From NCBI GenBank assembly GCA_018136815.1, contig CM030935.1:1670204-1734203 (forward strand): 64,000 nt of DNA, written 5' to 3'. How positions within the stretch are numbered: the stretch's first letter is position 1; every line of letters begins with the position of its first letter. Both the position numbers and the translations under genes were made by a program. This DNA comes from Isochrysis galbana (lineage: Eukaryota > Haptophyta > Isochrysidales > Isochrysidaceae). The notes under the pieces are model-generated. The model searched no databases, was not told the DNA's origin, and saw only the letters and a program-made list of their open reading frames with translations. Below, in pieces: positions 9,481 through 19,637 of the stretch.

Positions 9481-11240
9481 AGGCTACACCAGGGGAACGA
9501 ACGGGCTGACTACCTCCAGGGGAGACCCTGAAGATCCAAGCTCCACTCCTTCCCTCGCCTCGTGCAAAGGAACGGACGGCTCAGGCGAGCCTGACCCAAC
9601 AGCATAGCCAAATCTATACGCTCAGCGGCCCTTCTTCGCTTCATCTTAGCCCCCGTAAGGCGTGGCCCTCCCTCCCTCCTCGCCTGATTCTCCGCGGAGG
9701 CGATGCGAGCGCGCAAGATGGCGCGGCTCCGCGTCACTCACGAGTCGAGCCATGCCGCCTTGGCTGAAAAAGAAGCGGAGGCGGAGGTGCGAGCGCAGGT
9801 GCGAAGCCGTAGGCGGAATACGGAGGAGGTGGCGGTGGCGAGACTGTGGACTGTGCGGGCGTCGGGGCGTCAGGCAAGCAGTTATAGTAGCCTATCCCCT
9901 ATGTCTGAAAGTAAAAGTGTGAGTGCCATTACTTGTTCCTAGACTATTAACAATCGCAATGACAAATACAACGTTGGCAATGACGCCAATGTAGACTGTT
10001 GCTATGGTCTCCGGGCCCTAGGGTTTATGATCTCCGGCTGAGGCTCGTTAATACGGCACCCTTGCGGAACTCCCAGTCCCAGACGTGCGAGTACCCCATC
10101 GGACGGGCGCGGGTGTGAGCTCAAGGCCTCCCACCCCGGGAGGGGGCGTAGAAGTTATTCCCACTTTATTTATGGAGGTATTTAAAAAAATAATCCTGAG
10201 GCTCGCAGCCTCTTCCTCTTCTTGACCAGATCCCAGTTGGGGGCCGGGTCAGTATGGTGATTGCTCAGCTCATGCCAGAAGGCAGAGTCTAAGGGTGACC
10301 GACATGCCTCCTGGAGGGGAGTTGGAGTCTGAGGAGGAGTGCACGAGGCGCCTCCCTCATGTGAACTAAGTACAACTTTAGTTCCCTGCGGCAACTAACA
10401 ACTAAGTTACAATGTGAATCCCCGCAAGGCCCACGGACCGAATTCAGAAGAATGAGCGCCCCCCCCCCCCCCGCGCGGCGAAGTCCCCGGGTGCCGGCCT
10501 CCATCGCTTCGATCAGCGCGAGGGCGGACTTGTCCCGGGAAGCGCTGTCCAGCTTTGCCAGCGCTTGCTAGCTGCATACTCAGATACTCACGAAGCTTGG
10601 GAAGAAGCTCCTTGAGTTGTGCTGCACGGCGTCCCTCATAAACTGGCACTTTGCGCCTCCTGGACATCGTACTGCTTGACGCACCGCTTGCACATGAGGG
10701 AGGGCATGGCGACCTCACACCCACGCACCCACGACTGCGGCCGGTAGGCCGACGCCCTAGCGACTCTCTCCCGGAGCCGAGGAGATTTATAGCCGCCGGG
10801 GTGGGGGTGGGGTTAAGGCTCCAAATTTGGTCTGTGGGTGACCCTTTTTCACATTGTGCATGCCGAGCACGCCACCTGATGAGGACGGCGCAACTGCAAC
10901 TGCGAAACGGCGCTTTCATCCGATGTAACCTCCATGCTACTACATTCGGCATCCCTGCCCACCATGTGTGCACAAAATGTGCAAATACTTTGCTCTCCGC
11001 TCCCCACTCCGCTCACACCATCCCATGGCAGAGAGTCATGGTCATACCCCCCACAATGCATCGTTACACGCATCATGCTGCGAGCGGGGCGCGCTGCAGC
11101 ATGTAGTAGTCGGCGTGGCGCTGGTCTGCTTCGTCGGTTACGGATATGTCGTAGCAACAGTTGGCGGCTGTTGTTGACTCTGGCTGAGGCTTAGGCTGGT
11201 AGCCTGTCATCCCACGTGTGATGTGTGGTGTGTACAAACG
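9480..11240. other. Region with unassigned small ORFs and a hairpin-ATG
   Basis: Plus 9703-9942 encodes a charged 79-aa frame (MRARKMARLRVTHESS...) that could be an exon. On minus, a frame within 10973-10407 has MSRRRKVPVYEGRRAAQLKE followed by a GTGAGT donor-like site. On minus, AACTAAAGTTGTACTTAGTT (10364-10383) forms a hairpin followed by CACATG, the same layout as the family-D LINE starts. ATGATCTCCGGCTG near 10027 recurs near 63940. I identify no gene here. Confidence 0.35.
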
Positions 11241-11243
11241 TCG

Positions 11244-12122
11244 TCATCTACATGCGTGTGAGGCTGAGGGATTCATGCGACGTCCGTGCAACTGCCTTAT
11301 GTCAGCAGCGATCGCCTCGCGCTGATCCGATGCCTGAGAGGCAATGTTTTGAAGCTCTCTTGCTCGCTTTTGTATTGTATCTGCCTTCATGCGCACCGCA
11401 CGGGCCTCGTCCGCTAGGCGCTTGGCCTCATTTTCTAGTCCTGAGCTCCGTTCGTCATACTCCGTAATCTGTTTGCGCATGGAGTCCGTCAACTCACGTG
11501 AGCTATCGAGCATTTCCTCCAGCTCGTCCAGCTTTCCTTCATAAAGCGCTAGCTGCTTATTTCGTGCTGCAACAGTCGCATCCAACAAGAAGATTGCTTC
11601 GCGTTTCGATGGTGCTTCTTGATGTAACACACGTAGCCGCGCCTCGGCCTCCGCTATCTGAGCCCGATACAACTTCGCTTCGAGCTCAGCGGCGCGCGCC
11701 TCAGCCGCATCGCGCTCAGCGTGTGCCCCGTGGGATGCCTCGAATGCCCGCAGCTTCTCTTCCAGAGCATGATTGTCTTGGGATGTTGCCTCTGTCTCGG
11801 CGTCCATCGCAGCAGCCTGGGCCTCGAGCCGCACCAAATCACTGTCAAACTTTGAGTTGATCTGCAACCGTCGCTCCATCCCGCGCTCCACCACTTCAGC
11901 CGCCTGTCGCTCCGCATCATGAACCTGCTGCTGCAGCTCGCGGCACTTGGTGCGCTCACTCTCCGTCTGCTTGAGGACACGGAGCAGCTCCTCCTCAGCT
12001 AATGCAGCCGCGGCAGCAGCCGAACGCTCTCGCTGCTCGCACAGCGCGACAGCGCGCTCGGCAGCCGCTGCTCTTGCGATGTGTTCGTCGGCCTCCGCCG
12101 GGGGCATCGTGACGACCATCAT
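11244..12122 (-). CDS. Alanine/glutamate-rich coiled-coil protein
   Basis: A 292-aa uninterrupted frame begins MMVVTMPPAEADEHIARAAA and is almost entirely heptad-like: long runs of Ala, Glu, Lys, Arg and Leu (for example ELEAKLYRAQIAEAEARLRV, DELEEMLDSSRELTDSMRKQ) predict a long parallel coiled coil. There is no signal peptide, membrane segment or catalytic motif. A second in-frame start at 12107 (MPPAEADEH) is possible. The last codons after HGRRMNPSASHACR are less coil-like, so an intron near the 3' end could add exons not seen. A scaffold or cytoskeletal role is inference only. Confidence 0.65.
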   Translation of the reverse strand: MMVVTMPPAEADEHIARAAAAERAVALCEQRERSAAAAAALAEEELLRVLKQTESERTKCRELQQQVHDAERQAAEVVERGMERRLQINSKFDSDLVRLEAQAAAMDAETEATSQDNHALEEKLRAFEASHGAHAERDAAEARAAELEAKLYRAQIAEAEARLRVLHQEAPSKREAIFLLDATVAARNKQLALYEGKLDELEEMLDSSRELTDSMRKQITEYDERSSGLENEAKRLADEARAVRMKADTIQKRARELQNIASQASDQREAIAADIRQLHGRRMNPSASHACR

Positions 12123-12129
12123 CAGCTAG

Positions 12130-12330
12130 CCAGCCCCCTAGTACTACTCTACTCTAGAGCTCTAGAATATATAATACCAAAAAGTAGACTACTCTACTCT
12201 AGAGCCATGAGCTTCGTAGAACGTAGAACGGCCCGCATCGTGAAGCGGCCCGCAACGTTCCCCATGACTGCCACGGCCAAGCCCAAGCCTCCCTCGAGCC
12301 GAGAGATGCCAAAACAAAGGGCTCTAACTA
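12130..12330. other. Intergenic with short duplicated motif
   Basis: CTACTCTACTCTAGAGC occurs twice (about 12146-12162 and 12190-12206) just upstream of the minus-strand coiled-coil gene. Function unknown; could be promoter-associated. Confidence 0.4.
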
Positions 12331-12600
12331 CACTGTTAGGGCGGTCAAACAGGGGCTTTTTAACTATTAGTAAGGGTTGGGCTGTATTTTTTGACCGTGG
12401 CGCAAGGCCCAATAAAAAACCTTCAGGGGGGGCCACCTGCCGCCACGAAAATCTTAGCCAGGAAATGGTGCGATTCTCCCCCCCTCTCCCCCCCTCCGTC
12501 ACGCGCGCTCACGCTCTACCCGTAAACATTTGGCGGTCGCGCCCGCGGGGGGATCGGTTCCTTTATATCTAAGCTACATTCGGCATTTGATTCCCGCCCG

Positions 12601-13428
12601 ATGCAGCGCCGTGTCGGGCTGCCGACAGTCCGACCACCCCCTGACCCTCTGGCATCATGGCCCGCGCAGCCCACCCAGCTCCTCACAGCGCGCGCACGCG
12701 GCTACCCTGGCTGCCACAGACCCCGCCCCGACCATCCCGACCCGCCCCTCGCCCCTCGCAGCTCGCAGGATTTGCCCTCACTCGAACTCGGCATCGAGAA
12801 CCAGGACCAGTTCACCGACGCGGCCGTCCACGCGTGGCTGACGAGCCTCCGCGTTGAGGCTGCCCTCGCGGCCCTCCTCTCTCTGACAGTGCCAGATTCG
12901 GCGCTGATCGATGAGGCAAGACCCGTGGGCGGCCTCAGGACGGGCCACGTCGTAGCTCTCTACTCTGCAGCGAGCAGAAAAGCCCAAGATCTTGCCAGAG
13001 CGCCTCACAGCGCATCTGGCAGGAACACACCACCCAAAGCAGAAATCATCTTCTGCCGCTGGGTGGTGGGCTTGGCAGGCGGTATTGGGAATCAACCCAT
13101 ACTGCCAATGACGCGCGACGGCGCGACGAAAGCGCTCCTGGCACGCGGAGCTCGCGCAGCCAAGGCGCGCTCCAAGGTCTTGGCAATACTTGACATGAAG
13201 TCAAGGAGAGCCATAGACCGCGGAGCCGATGCGGCGTCCGTCGATCTCCGGTGGGCAGCAGAGGCCGTGGAAGCCCTCGCCATGAATGGGTGCTTCGTCG
13301 CTGAGATGGAGGTGCGCGCGGCACTCAGCCCCTCCATAGACGACATGTTGAAGAAGCACATCGACGTCAAACGCATGGTCTCCAATCCTTCGAACATCGT
13401 GATACACCGCTCGTTCGAGAGTCGGTGA
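12601..13428 (+). CDS. Unknown ORF inside the TIR element
   Basis: 275 aa without recognised domain. The N-terminal 60 residues are Pro/Arg rich and may precede the real start. From about residue 62 the composition becomes protein-like: ENQDQFTDAAVHAWLTSLRV, then IIFCRWVVGLAGGIGNQP and VLAILDMKSRRAIDRG. Its stop overlaps the start of the next ORF (GTGA), and both ORFs contain an IL[DE]MKSRR motif, so they may be paralogous segments or one gene with a frame change or intron. Location inside the TIRs suggests a transposon protein; that is inference. Confidence 0.4.
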   Translation: MQRRVGLPTVRPPPDPLASWPAQPTQLLTARARGYPGCHRPRPDHPDPPLAPRSSQDLPSLELGIENQDQFTDAAVHAWLTSLRVEAALAALLSLTVPDSALIDEARPVGGLRTGHVVALYSAASRKAQDLARAPHSASGRNTPPKAEIIFCRWVVGLAGGIGNQPILPMTRDGATKALLARGARAAKARSKVLAILDMKSRRAIDRGADAASVDLRWAAEAVEALAMNGCFVAEMEVRAALSPSIDDMLKKHIDVKRMVSNPSNIVIHRSFESR

Positions 13429-14066
13429 ACTTTTTCAATTCGGTCTCACTCGTGTCGCGCAATACGGCGGCGGCAGCGGCAGGGCAGGAAGAGCCTGGGG
13501 AGAGGCCTGAGGGGGGCGGGGATCTCGGGATCACGCCGACGTCTGATGAGGCGTGCACTCGGTTCATGGACGAGGTCGATAGGGGTGAGGAGCCTCCCGA
13601 GACAACCGATGAGTACCCTCCACAGTCAACGCACCCTCCAAAGAGGCGGCGGAAAGGGAAACAGATCGTCGCCCCGTCCCATCCGGATTCGCACGTCGAT
13701 CTCTACTTCAAGAAGATAGTGGGGCAGAGGACGTACAAGAACAAGTTGAGATGCTCATTGTACAAGGACGCCACCGGCGCCATGGGCTACACATGCTGTT
13801 GGGAGTGGCACATTAGGAACAGCCCGAACCTGTTTGGCTCACTTCGCCAGGCGGCCAAGACCTACGACGACAACTTTGCTCGGAACGTCTACCGCCACCT
13901 CTACATAGACTCCGAGTACAAACACTCCCTCTCCAACACGCGCGAAGAGGATACGACCGGGTCGATCCGCCAGCTGCTCTCCATCCTCGAGATGAAGTCG
14001 AGGAGGAAGCGCAGCAATCTTTGCGATGGAGCCCAACGAGACTCTCCGCCGTCCCAAAGCAGCTGA
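13425..14066 (+). CDS. Second unknown ORF inside the TIR element
   Basis: 213 aa. An acidic/proline-rich N-terminus leads to a basic patch (PKRRRKGKQI, nuclear-localisation-like). A Cys/aromatic segment follows: LRCSLYKDATGAMGYTCCWEWHIR, with three Cys and a His that could bind zinc but do not match a standard BED finger. The tail LLSILEMKSRRKRSN echoes the preceding ORF. No ATG opens the frame; the first start-like codon is GTG at 13425, so the true beginning may lie in an exon join. Could be a DNA-binding component of the transposon. Confidence 0.4.
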   Translation: MNFFNSVSLVSRNTAAAAAGQEEPGERPEGGGDLGITPTSDEACTRFMDEVDRGEEPPETTDEYPPQSTHPPKRRRKGKQIVAPSHPDSHVDLYFKKIVGQRTYKNKLRCSLYKDATGAMGYTCCWEWHIRNSPNLFGSLRQAAKTYDDNFARNVYRHLYIDSEYKHSLSNTREEDTTGSIRQLLSILEMKSRRKRSNLCDGAQRDSPPSQSS

Positions 14067-14447
14067 GTCCATGGGACCATCTTGTGCACTCTCTCCCCCT
14101 TCTCCACCAGCCAATATGGACACCGATCGTGATGAACTAGCGTGCATGCAAATGCTTCTCGGCTGGATTTGAAGGGATGTGTCATGGCACCAGGCCAAAG
14201 TGCTGCGGGTGGCTGGAGGGAAGTGCGCTTTTAGAGTGGTTTTTGTGCCCGCATAGCGCATAGCGTGTTCGTACATAACGTTAGCTACCTCCTACGACTT
14301 GGTTTTCTCCCACCCCGTTTTTCCTGCTCTGAGTCGCCGCGTCGCCGCCATGGCCGCCCCCCTCCGCCTTGAGTCCGTCTCCCCCGGCACCGAGTCCATA
14401 CCCCCTCCCAGTGTCCATACCCCGCCTGGCACTCCCAGCGTGGCACT

Positions 14448-14784
14448 TTGTTCAACATTCTTTCTCTGTTCATCCCTATTCACCACATGCACAGCCACCC
14501 TCAGCCTCTCCACCACAGTTTGTTTGCTGGGATCGACACCAACCACGAAATGGAAGCTTTGATGGTCTCTATCCTGGGGACTTCCCACTGGATGCTTGGA
14601 CCGAACATGCACCGAAGGATGCCGGTTAGTACACCAAATGGATAAAATTGTTAATCCAAATGAACATGATTTGAATTCGATTCTGTTAGATGATAATATC
14701 AAGAAAGATGTAAGGACATTGGTGGATAGGGTGTTGTCAGTCTCGCGTAAGCATACCCTCTTGCCAAACGAGTGGGTTGGATAG
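14448..14784 (+). pseudogene. Decayed coding remnant in the TIR element
   Basis: Two overlapping frames carry conserved-looking stretches (YPGDFPLDAWTEHAPKDA in one; NEHDLNSILLDDNIKKDVRT in another). They are separated by a possible GTTAGT donor-like site, so this may be an exon pair or a frameshifted gene. No family recognised. Confidence 0.3.
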
Positions 14785-14814
14785 CGCTACCCTCATTATC
14801 CCCACGATCTTCCG

Positions 14815-15210
14815 CGATTGAACGCTTTTCCATGCGGTGGGGGTGATGGCGATTGAACGCGTTCCACGTGTAGGCTGATGGTGATTGAACGCTTTTCCAT
14901 GCGGTGGGTGATGGTGATTGAGCGCTTCTCGCCTTCCCCCATCCGGATGGATCGTCGAAAACGGGCACGCAGCGCGCCCGGCATCGGTTCGAAGTTGGGC
15001 TCTCCGGGCCTCCCTCGGCGACGGCTCAACGTTCAATGGGCTCGGCGGATGGGTGATTTCGACGAGGGTTCGGCGCGCGGCCTGCCCGATTGGCGTGACC
15101 ATCCGGGTGGGCTATGCGTATTTGGTATCTGGTGGGGTCCCCCATCCGGATGGATCGTCGAAAACGGGCACGCAGCGCGCCCGGCATCGGTTCGAAGTTG
15201 AGCTTTTCAA
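14815..15210 (+). repeat. Subterminal tandem repeats of the DNA transposon
   Basis: TGATTGAACGCTTTTCCATG-type units repeat three to four times at 14815-14935. A longer unit, CCATCCGGATGGATCGTCGA to GCATCGGTTCGAAGTT, occurs at 14939-14997 and 15139-15199. Related units lie at 54825-55110 next to another right-type end. Confidence 0.75.
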
Positions 15211-15424
15211 GCTTTTGCGATTTTAGCGTCTTTTGTCTGTTTTCGATTACGTTTTCTTGTGGGGGCCCAAGGGGGGGGGGTCCGGGTCCTAATGGGCCCC
15301 GGATATGTGCTAGTTGGGTGTATTGGGAACTTTCTCCCGAAAAAAATCCTCAAATTTCCTCAATTCTGAGATGGTCATTTTTTCACCCCTAATAAAAAAA
15401 CACTGTTTGACCGCCCTAACACTG

Positions 15425-16225
15425 TGCAGGCGAGCGACAAGGCCGACGATCTTCGAGAGCGAGAGCGAGCTCCCCGCGCATCACTTGATCACTTGTCACT
15501 TGAGGCATGCCATCTACCATCTAGTGTGCTCTTGTCTCTTGTCATCATGTTCCGTGCCCTTGGAATGGGTTCCTTTGTTCCTTTTCGTTGTGATACTTGT
15601 GGCAATCTCAAGAAGGAAGTGTGCAAGAGCAAGACGAAGCAATAAGAAGAGGGGATGTGTGCATGTGTGCAGCTTCGGAGGCTTGCAGCTCGTGTGGATG
15701 TTGGGTGTCAAAGCGCGTTGAGTGCCTCAGAGCCCGTTCTCGATGTCGGGGCATCGGGGTTGATGCTTGATGCACGAGGCTCGCGCAATGTCGCGCACAC
15801 ATATGCAAAAGACAAAAAAATACACTGCGGGTCACGGGTCACAACGACAACAAGCAACGAGCTTCAACTGAAAAAATAAGCACATGTCGGCCGAGCTCTC
15901 TACACGATACATGAGGAGGCTTTCATGCAGTTTGAGCACCTTCTAGAAACCAAAGTATAAGATGTAAGATGTAATAAGATATTATAGTGTCTAATAGAAA
16001 TGGGGCCGATCCAAGAAGCTCGTGCCTCTAGAGCTACTCTTTTTATGACGAAACATCGGTACTCCTACCCTGTATAGAGGTTTAATTGAATTGAACATAA
16101 GAAAATGCACAACAAATCAGAAAATAGGCAAATACTAGTAAAGTAGAGCTCTACAGTCTACAGAAATGATTAGGAAAGATGTAAATATTCTATTGTTATA
16201 ATGCTCCTGCAACTCATAAATTTAT
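15425..16225. other. Intergenic, AT-richer, no gene seen
   Basis: Only short frames without features. AAGATGTAAGATGTAATAAG around 15958-15977 is a minor tandem. The sequence becomes AT-rich before the promoter-like tract of the next gene. Confidence 0.5.
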
Positions 16226-16271
16226 AATGGTTGGTTTAACTGGGAACTCTACACGAACTTTCGCGGGTGTC

Positions 16272-16540
16272 TTCTCCTACCTCCCTCTCTCCCTCTCTCT
16301 CCCTCTCTCTCTCCCTCCCTCCCCCTCTCTCTCTCTCACCCTCCCTCTCCCTCCCTCCCCCTCTCTCTCTCCCTCCCTCCCTCCCTCCCCCCCTCCCTCC
16401 CTCGCTCCCTCTCGTTCTCCTCTCTTTCTCCCCTCTCTTCCTCTCTCCCTCTCTTTCTCCCGCCCCCCCCCTCTCTCCCCCCTCTTCTCCTCTCTCCCTC
16501 TCTCATCCCCCCCCCCCCCTCCTTGTCGCCCCGCCCCGCC
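16272..16540 (+). repeat. Long CT tract upstream of the plastid gene
   Basis: About 270 bases of nearly pure pyrimidine (CTCTCCCTCC and variants). Mirror-like pyrimidine tracts can form H-DNA; a promoter role is inferred from position. Confidence 0.8.
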
Positions 16541-16627
16541 TCTCCTCGACTCGCGCGCAACTCGCGTCCCCTCCTCTCTAACTCTCTACTCTCTTCCCTC
16601 CGAGGTACCAGGTTCGTCACCGAAATC

Positions 16628-16658
16628 GAGAGGGGGGAGGGAGAGGGAGAGGGAGAGG

Positions 16659-16713
<55 letters not shown>

Positions 16714-16745
16714 GGGGCGAGTGGGCGGGAGGTCGGGGGGGAGGG
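16628..16745 (+). repeat. GA microsatellite and purine tract
   Basis: A (GA)n run of about 40 bases flanked by GGGAGAGGGAGAGGGA. Together with the CT tract to its left it makes a potential long-range Pu/Py inverted pair in the 5' region of the 16978 gene. Confidence 0.85.
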
Positions 16746-16973
16746 AAGGGGAGGAGACCAAAGGCCCTCCTCCTCCATCTTTCCTTGCCTCGTTCTCTTC
16801 TCTCCTCCATCCGTCTCCCTTCTCGATCTAATTCTTCGCACAGCCCCTCCCCAGAGAGAGGGAATACAAGTGGGGGGGGGGGGGGGGGAGGAGAGGGGAC
16901 CTCACAACTCTTCCAACACAGACTCCACCCCGAGGGAGCGAGACGAGAAGCTACGGCGGGAGCGCAAGCCAGA

Positions 16974-17294
16974 ATGTCCACTTTCCTTCGCTTCCTTTGC
17001 GTTGCCCTCATTGCGACAGAGCAGGTGCAGGCCCTGCAGATCCGCCCCGCCTGCCAGCTGGCCTCTGGCTCCGTGCTCTCTGCCTCTTCCCCTCTCCGCC
17101 AGCCTGCCCCAGTCATGGAGAAGCTCACAAAGGAGCAAGAGGCGCGCATGAAGGCGGTCGGCTCTGACTCCAACTTTGGCCAGTACCGACGGATCGAATC
17201 TGCTATCTACCTCGTGGGCGGGCTCATCACCCTCATTACCCCCATTGTGCTCGGCATCTGGGCGTATAATGAGGGCTACCTCACTCCGCAGTGA
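16974..17294 (+). CDS. Plastid-targeted single-pass membrane protein
   Basis: The ATG at 16974 opens MSTFLRFLCVALIATEQVQA, a classic signal peptide with a cleavage-like VQA site. It is followed by a Ser/Ala/Pro-rich, acid-free stretch to about residue 47 and then the mature-looking MEKLTKEQEARMKAVGSD. One membrane helix (AIYLVGGLITLITPIVLGIW) precedes the tail AYNEGYLTPQ. Signal plus transit-like region plus one helix is the layout of nuclear-encoded small thylakoid subunits in algae with complex plastids, so a photosystem or cytochrome b6f accessory subunit is likely. I cannot name it. The frame is open far upstream only through the low-complexity tract, which is why the internal ATG was chosen. 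Confidence 0.65.
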   Translation: MSTFLRFLCVALIATEQVQALQIRPACQLASGSVLSASSPLRQPAPVMEKLTKEQEARMKAVGSDSNFGQYRRIESAIYLVGGLITLITPIVLGIWAYNEGYLTPQ

Positions 17295-17845
17295 TGGAGT
17301 AGCTGCGAGGTGAGGGATTCAAGGCTTTCCATGTTTGAGCACACTAGTTCTTGCTCTATCCGCGACCTCCTGAGGAGTGAGTATGTCTTCGCTAGCCTCT
17401 CCGCGATGCTGGCAATGCATCGCTTACGTCCAGCTGCTTGCTATCCATCGCTGGTGTCCCATGAGAGTGCGCTGGCTATACATCACTTGGGAAGGTGCAC
17501 GAAGCGTTCGCATGGTGGATGGACGTCAATGGGAGAGGTTGCATTTACATTTCTGTTTGCGCGCCCACCCCATGAGATGCATGCATCGAAACGCGTGTGG
17601 AACAACCCGTGTTACAGATCCGGACATCCTGTCAAAATACAAGACAGTGGTTGGAATGGCTGCGTTTCTCTCCGTACACATTTTTATTTGCTTTGATGCA
17701 AACATCGGTATGGTTGTGGATCGGTAGTCCTAAGGGTTGGAGGCCTTTGAGCCCCATGCCCGGCGGCTCGGCATCTATCTGCATCTAGTTTTGACCTCGA
17801 AAAACGAGTTTCAACTACATACACCATACAAGTAGGAAGCAGGGC
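17295..17845. other. Intergenic, 3' region of the plastid gene
   Basis: Frames at 17310-17696 and 17377-17727 overlap each other and lack features. I see no gene. Confidence 0.5.
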
Positions 17846-17847
17846 GA

Positions 17848-17925
17848 TCAAACAGGGCTTTTAACTTTCACTTTTCACTTCTAATTCTAAGTCTAAGGGT
17901 GAAAATTCACCAAGTCAAGATTGAG
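17848..17925 (+). mobile_element. Truncated right-type end of the TTAGGGCGG transposon
   Basis: AGGGCGATCAAACAG is followed by CTTTTAACTTTCACTTTTCA and GGGTGAAAATTCACC, resembling the right terminus of the 12336-15419 element read inward. It stops abruptly at the LINE fragment. Confidence 0.45.
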
Positions 17926-17989
17926 GTTTTATCACGAGATCTTAGGATATGCTACTGGGAATGGGTATATTAGGCAGAATCTAATGAGA

Positions 17990-19300
17990 AATATGCACAT
18001 TTTCGACGCCGTTTCAACATATACAGATCGAGGGAAGGTGGTATGAGGCGGAACTCTCATACCTAGGCACACCCATAATCGGAAAAAGATTATCCGCCGC
18101 ACCCACGAACTTAGACTCATCCCCACCGGCGCAAAGGGGGGAAGGGTACAAAACCAACAGGAGACTAGAATACCCGCTAGCGGACGAATACACATTAGAC
18201 GGCAAGACGCCGCTGGACGGCACCGGAGTAGAACATATTACCGAGGCCCTCCAGCAGGCGATATGCAAACGCAAACACCTCATGGGGCCGACCAAATGGG
18301 AGGAAAAACTTCAAATTTCAGGCGATACATGGGCGCACCTCGCGAAGCTATACACCTCGCCAATGATAACGGCGCGAGACATGCACCTACATTTCAAACA
18401 TATCACACATAGGCGAGTGGGCACATATAACCGCTTTCCGGGCAGAGACAACACTTGCCGCATGTGTGGGGAAGCGGATGAATCCTCGATCCACCTAGGC
18501 GAGTGCCCCAGGATAACTAACATCCTAGGCGAACTAAATAAAGTCGCACGCTTCCCACCTAAGGCGGAAAGAAGTAGAGAGGAAATCACTATAGATAACC
18601 TATTCGTCTTCCCGAAAGGAGACGCCCCGAAAGCGATATGTATACTATACCTATTAGCGTGGAGATACATAATCACGGACTTCTATCGGATACATTACGA
18701 CGGCCTAAAATTTTCGGAAGAATCCATACTGATAAGAATCATAGAGAGATACATCTTGCTGAGCAAAGCACTCCTTTTCGCACAAGAAACCGATTCGGCG
18801 AGAACCGCCCAGGCGGGCATGGCAGGCAACCCAAGAAAAGGATAGACATGAACGACTTGAGACCCATCTTCAATAGGAACGACAAAGGCGGACTTAGGCC
18901 CAGTGCGGAGTTAGTGGAGCTAACCACCAAGTTGGGGATCGTTCACGCCGTCGAGGAGATCAAGGAACAAGACAACCAAAGCACTTGAAGCTTTGGCACG
19001 CCATCCAAAACTGACACTAGAGACATTAGGACCCGGACATAACTATAACAAATAAAACTTAGACGGATAGACACACACGGCAACATCGACAAACTCAAAA
19101 GGCCTGCCCGAAACCCACACTCCGAACCAGGCCTCAGGTAGTGCACCGAGGCCGGACCCCGGAAACCGAAGAAAAAGGAAAGAAGGGGGGCAGGGGAAGA
19201 GGTGGAGGGAGGGAAATTAAGGGCGCTGTAGATAGCAAAGGCAAAGGTATGACCCATAGCTAGTAGGCGAGTAGCCCTGAATCTTCAGAAGTTTTTTTTT
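17990..19300 (+). mobile_element. Family-A LINE, 5'-truncated, RT C-terminus and 3' end
   Basis: Coding for the RT C-terminal region runs on plus from about 18050 (includes a YLG motif) into the 18282-18845 frame. The 3' UTR contains GGCCTGCCC, GTAGTGCACC and GGAAACCGAAG. The terminus is GTAGCCCTGAATCTTCAGAA plus nine T at 19287-19298. It is inserted in a D-type repeat (CCATCGCTGG follows). No 5' junction duplicate was identified. Confidence 0.75.
18282..18988 (+). pseudogene. LINE RT C-terminal domain with zinc-binding motif, frameshifted
   Basis: The frame contains HFKHITHRRVGTYNRF, then CRMCGEADESSIHLGEC, the zf-RVT-type motif after the polymerase domain of many non-LTR retrotransposons. 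The family-typical YLLAWRYIITDFYRIHYD follows. Near 18830 the frame shifts: the tail GRQPKKRIDMNDLRPIF is read in another frame to 18988. The homologous tail is intact at 33250-32912. It is therefore a broken copy. Confidence 0.8.
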
Positions 19301-19301
19301 C

Positions 19302-19637
19302 TCCATCGCTGGCGCTCCTGAGCTCCTCATCCTCAGGGGCCCCCACTCTGCACCTGTCTGCCTGTCGACCAGGGGGGGAGGGGGGAGGGGGGTTGGAGTG
19401 ATGGGCTGGCCACGATAGGCCAGGACGCGCGAGGCAGGCGAGCGCCTGTCAGGGAGAGGGTGAGCGACCAGTGCAGTCTGCTCTGGGCAAGCCATCAGGC
19501 ATGCCAGGAGCATGGGTGGTTCCTCCCCCATAGCGGGGGAGGAGTGGAGAGAGGGGGGGGGCGTGCCCTCCCATAGGCGAACTAAGTATAAACTTAGTTG
19601 ACCGTAGTAGGTGTTAGCCCAGAATCTTCAGATTTTT
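19302..19637 (-). repeat. Diverged D element and a short A-type 3' end
   Basis: On minus, AACTAAGTTTATACTTAGTT (19599-19580) forms the 5' hairpin, followed by CGCCTATGG and a D-type body to about 19302. Immediately right (19601-19637) a short plus-strand fragment ends AGCCCAGAATCTTCAGATTT. Confidence 0.7.

Larger units (their letters stand above)
12336..15419 (+). mobile_element. Candidate DNA transposon with 17-bp TIRs
   Basis: The left end 12336-12352 reads TTAGGGCGGTCAAACAG and the right end 15403-15419 is its exact reverse complement. CACTG is directly repeated outside both ends (12331-12335, 15420-15424), a 5-bp target duplication. Similarity continues inward: a T-run, TATTAG, GGG and TGACC occur in the same order inside both ends. 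The 3.08-kb interior holds at least two unknown ORFs (12601-13428 and 13425-14066) and a weaker one near 14448-14784. The right half has two ~190-bp subterminal repeats (14930-15200). I could not assign a superfamily. A 5-bp duplication excludes typical hAT (8 bp), Mutator-like (9 bp) and piggyBac (TTAA) elements. Confidence 0.65.

Noticed and set aside
12331..12352. TIR beginning at CACTG, as in Transib/RSS-like CAC termini
   Set aside because: CACTG is an exact direct repeat at the two edges, whereas as part of an inverted repeat it mismatches (CACTG versus CAGTG); it is better read as target duplication.
14955..15200. tRNA-like GGTTCGAAG motifs
   Set aside because: B-box consensus is incomplete and no cloverleaf can be drawn; they belong to transposon subterminal repeats.
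16227..16975. A 355-aa reading of the plastid gene starting upstream
   Set aside because: The extension translates CT and GA tracts only. The signal peptide at 16974 gives a sensible start.
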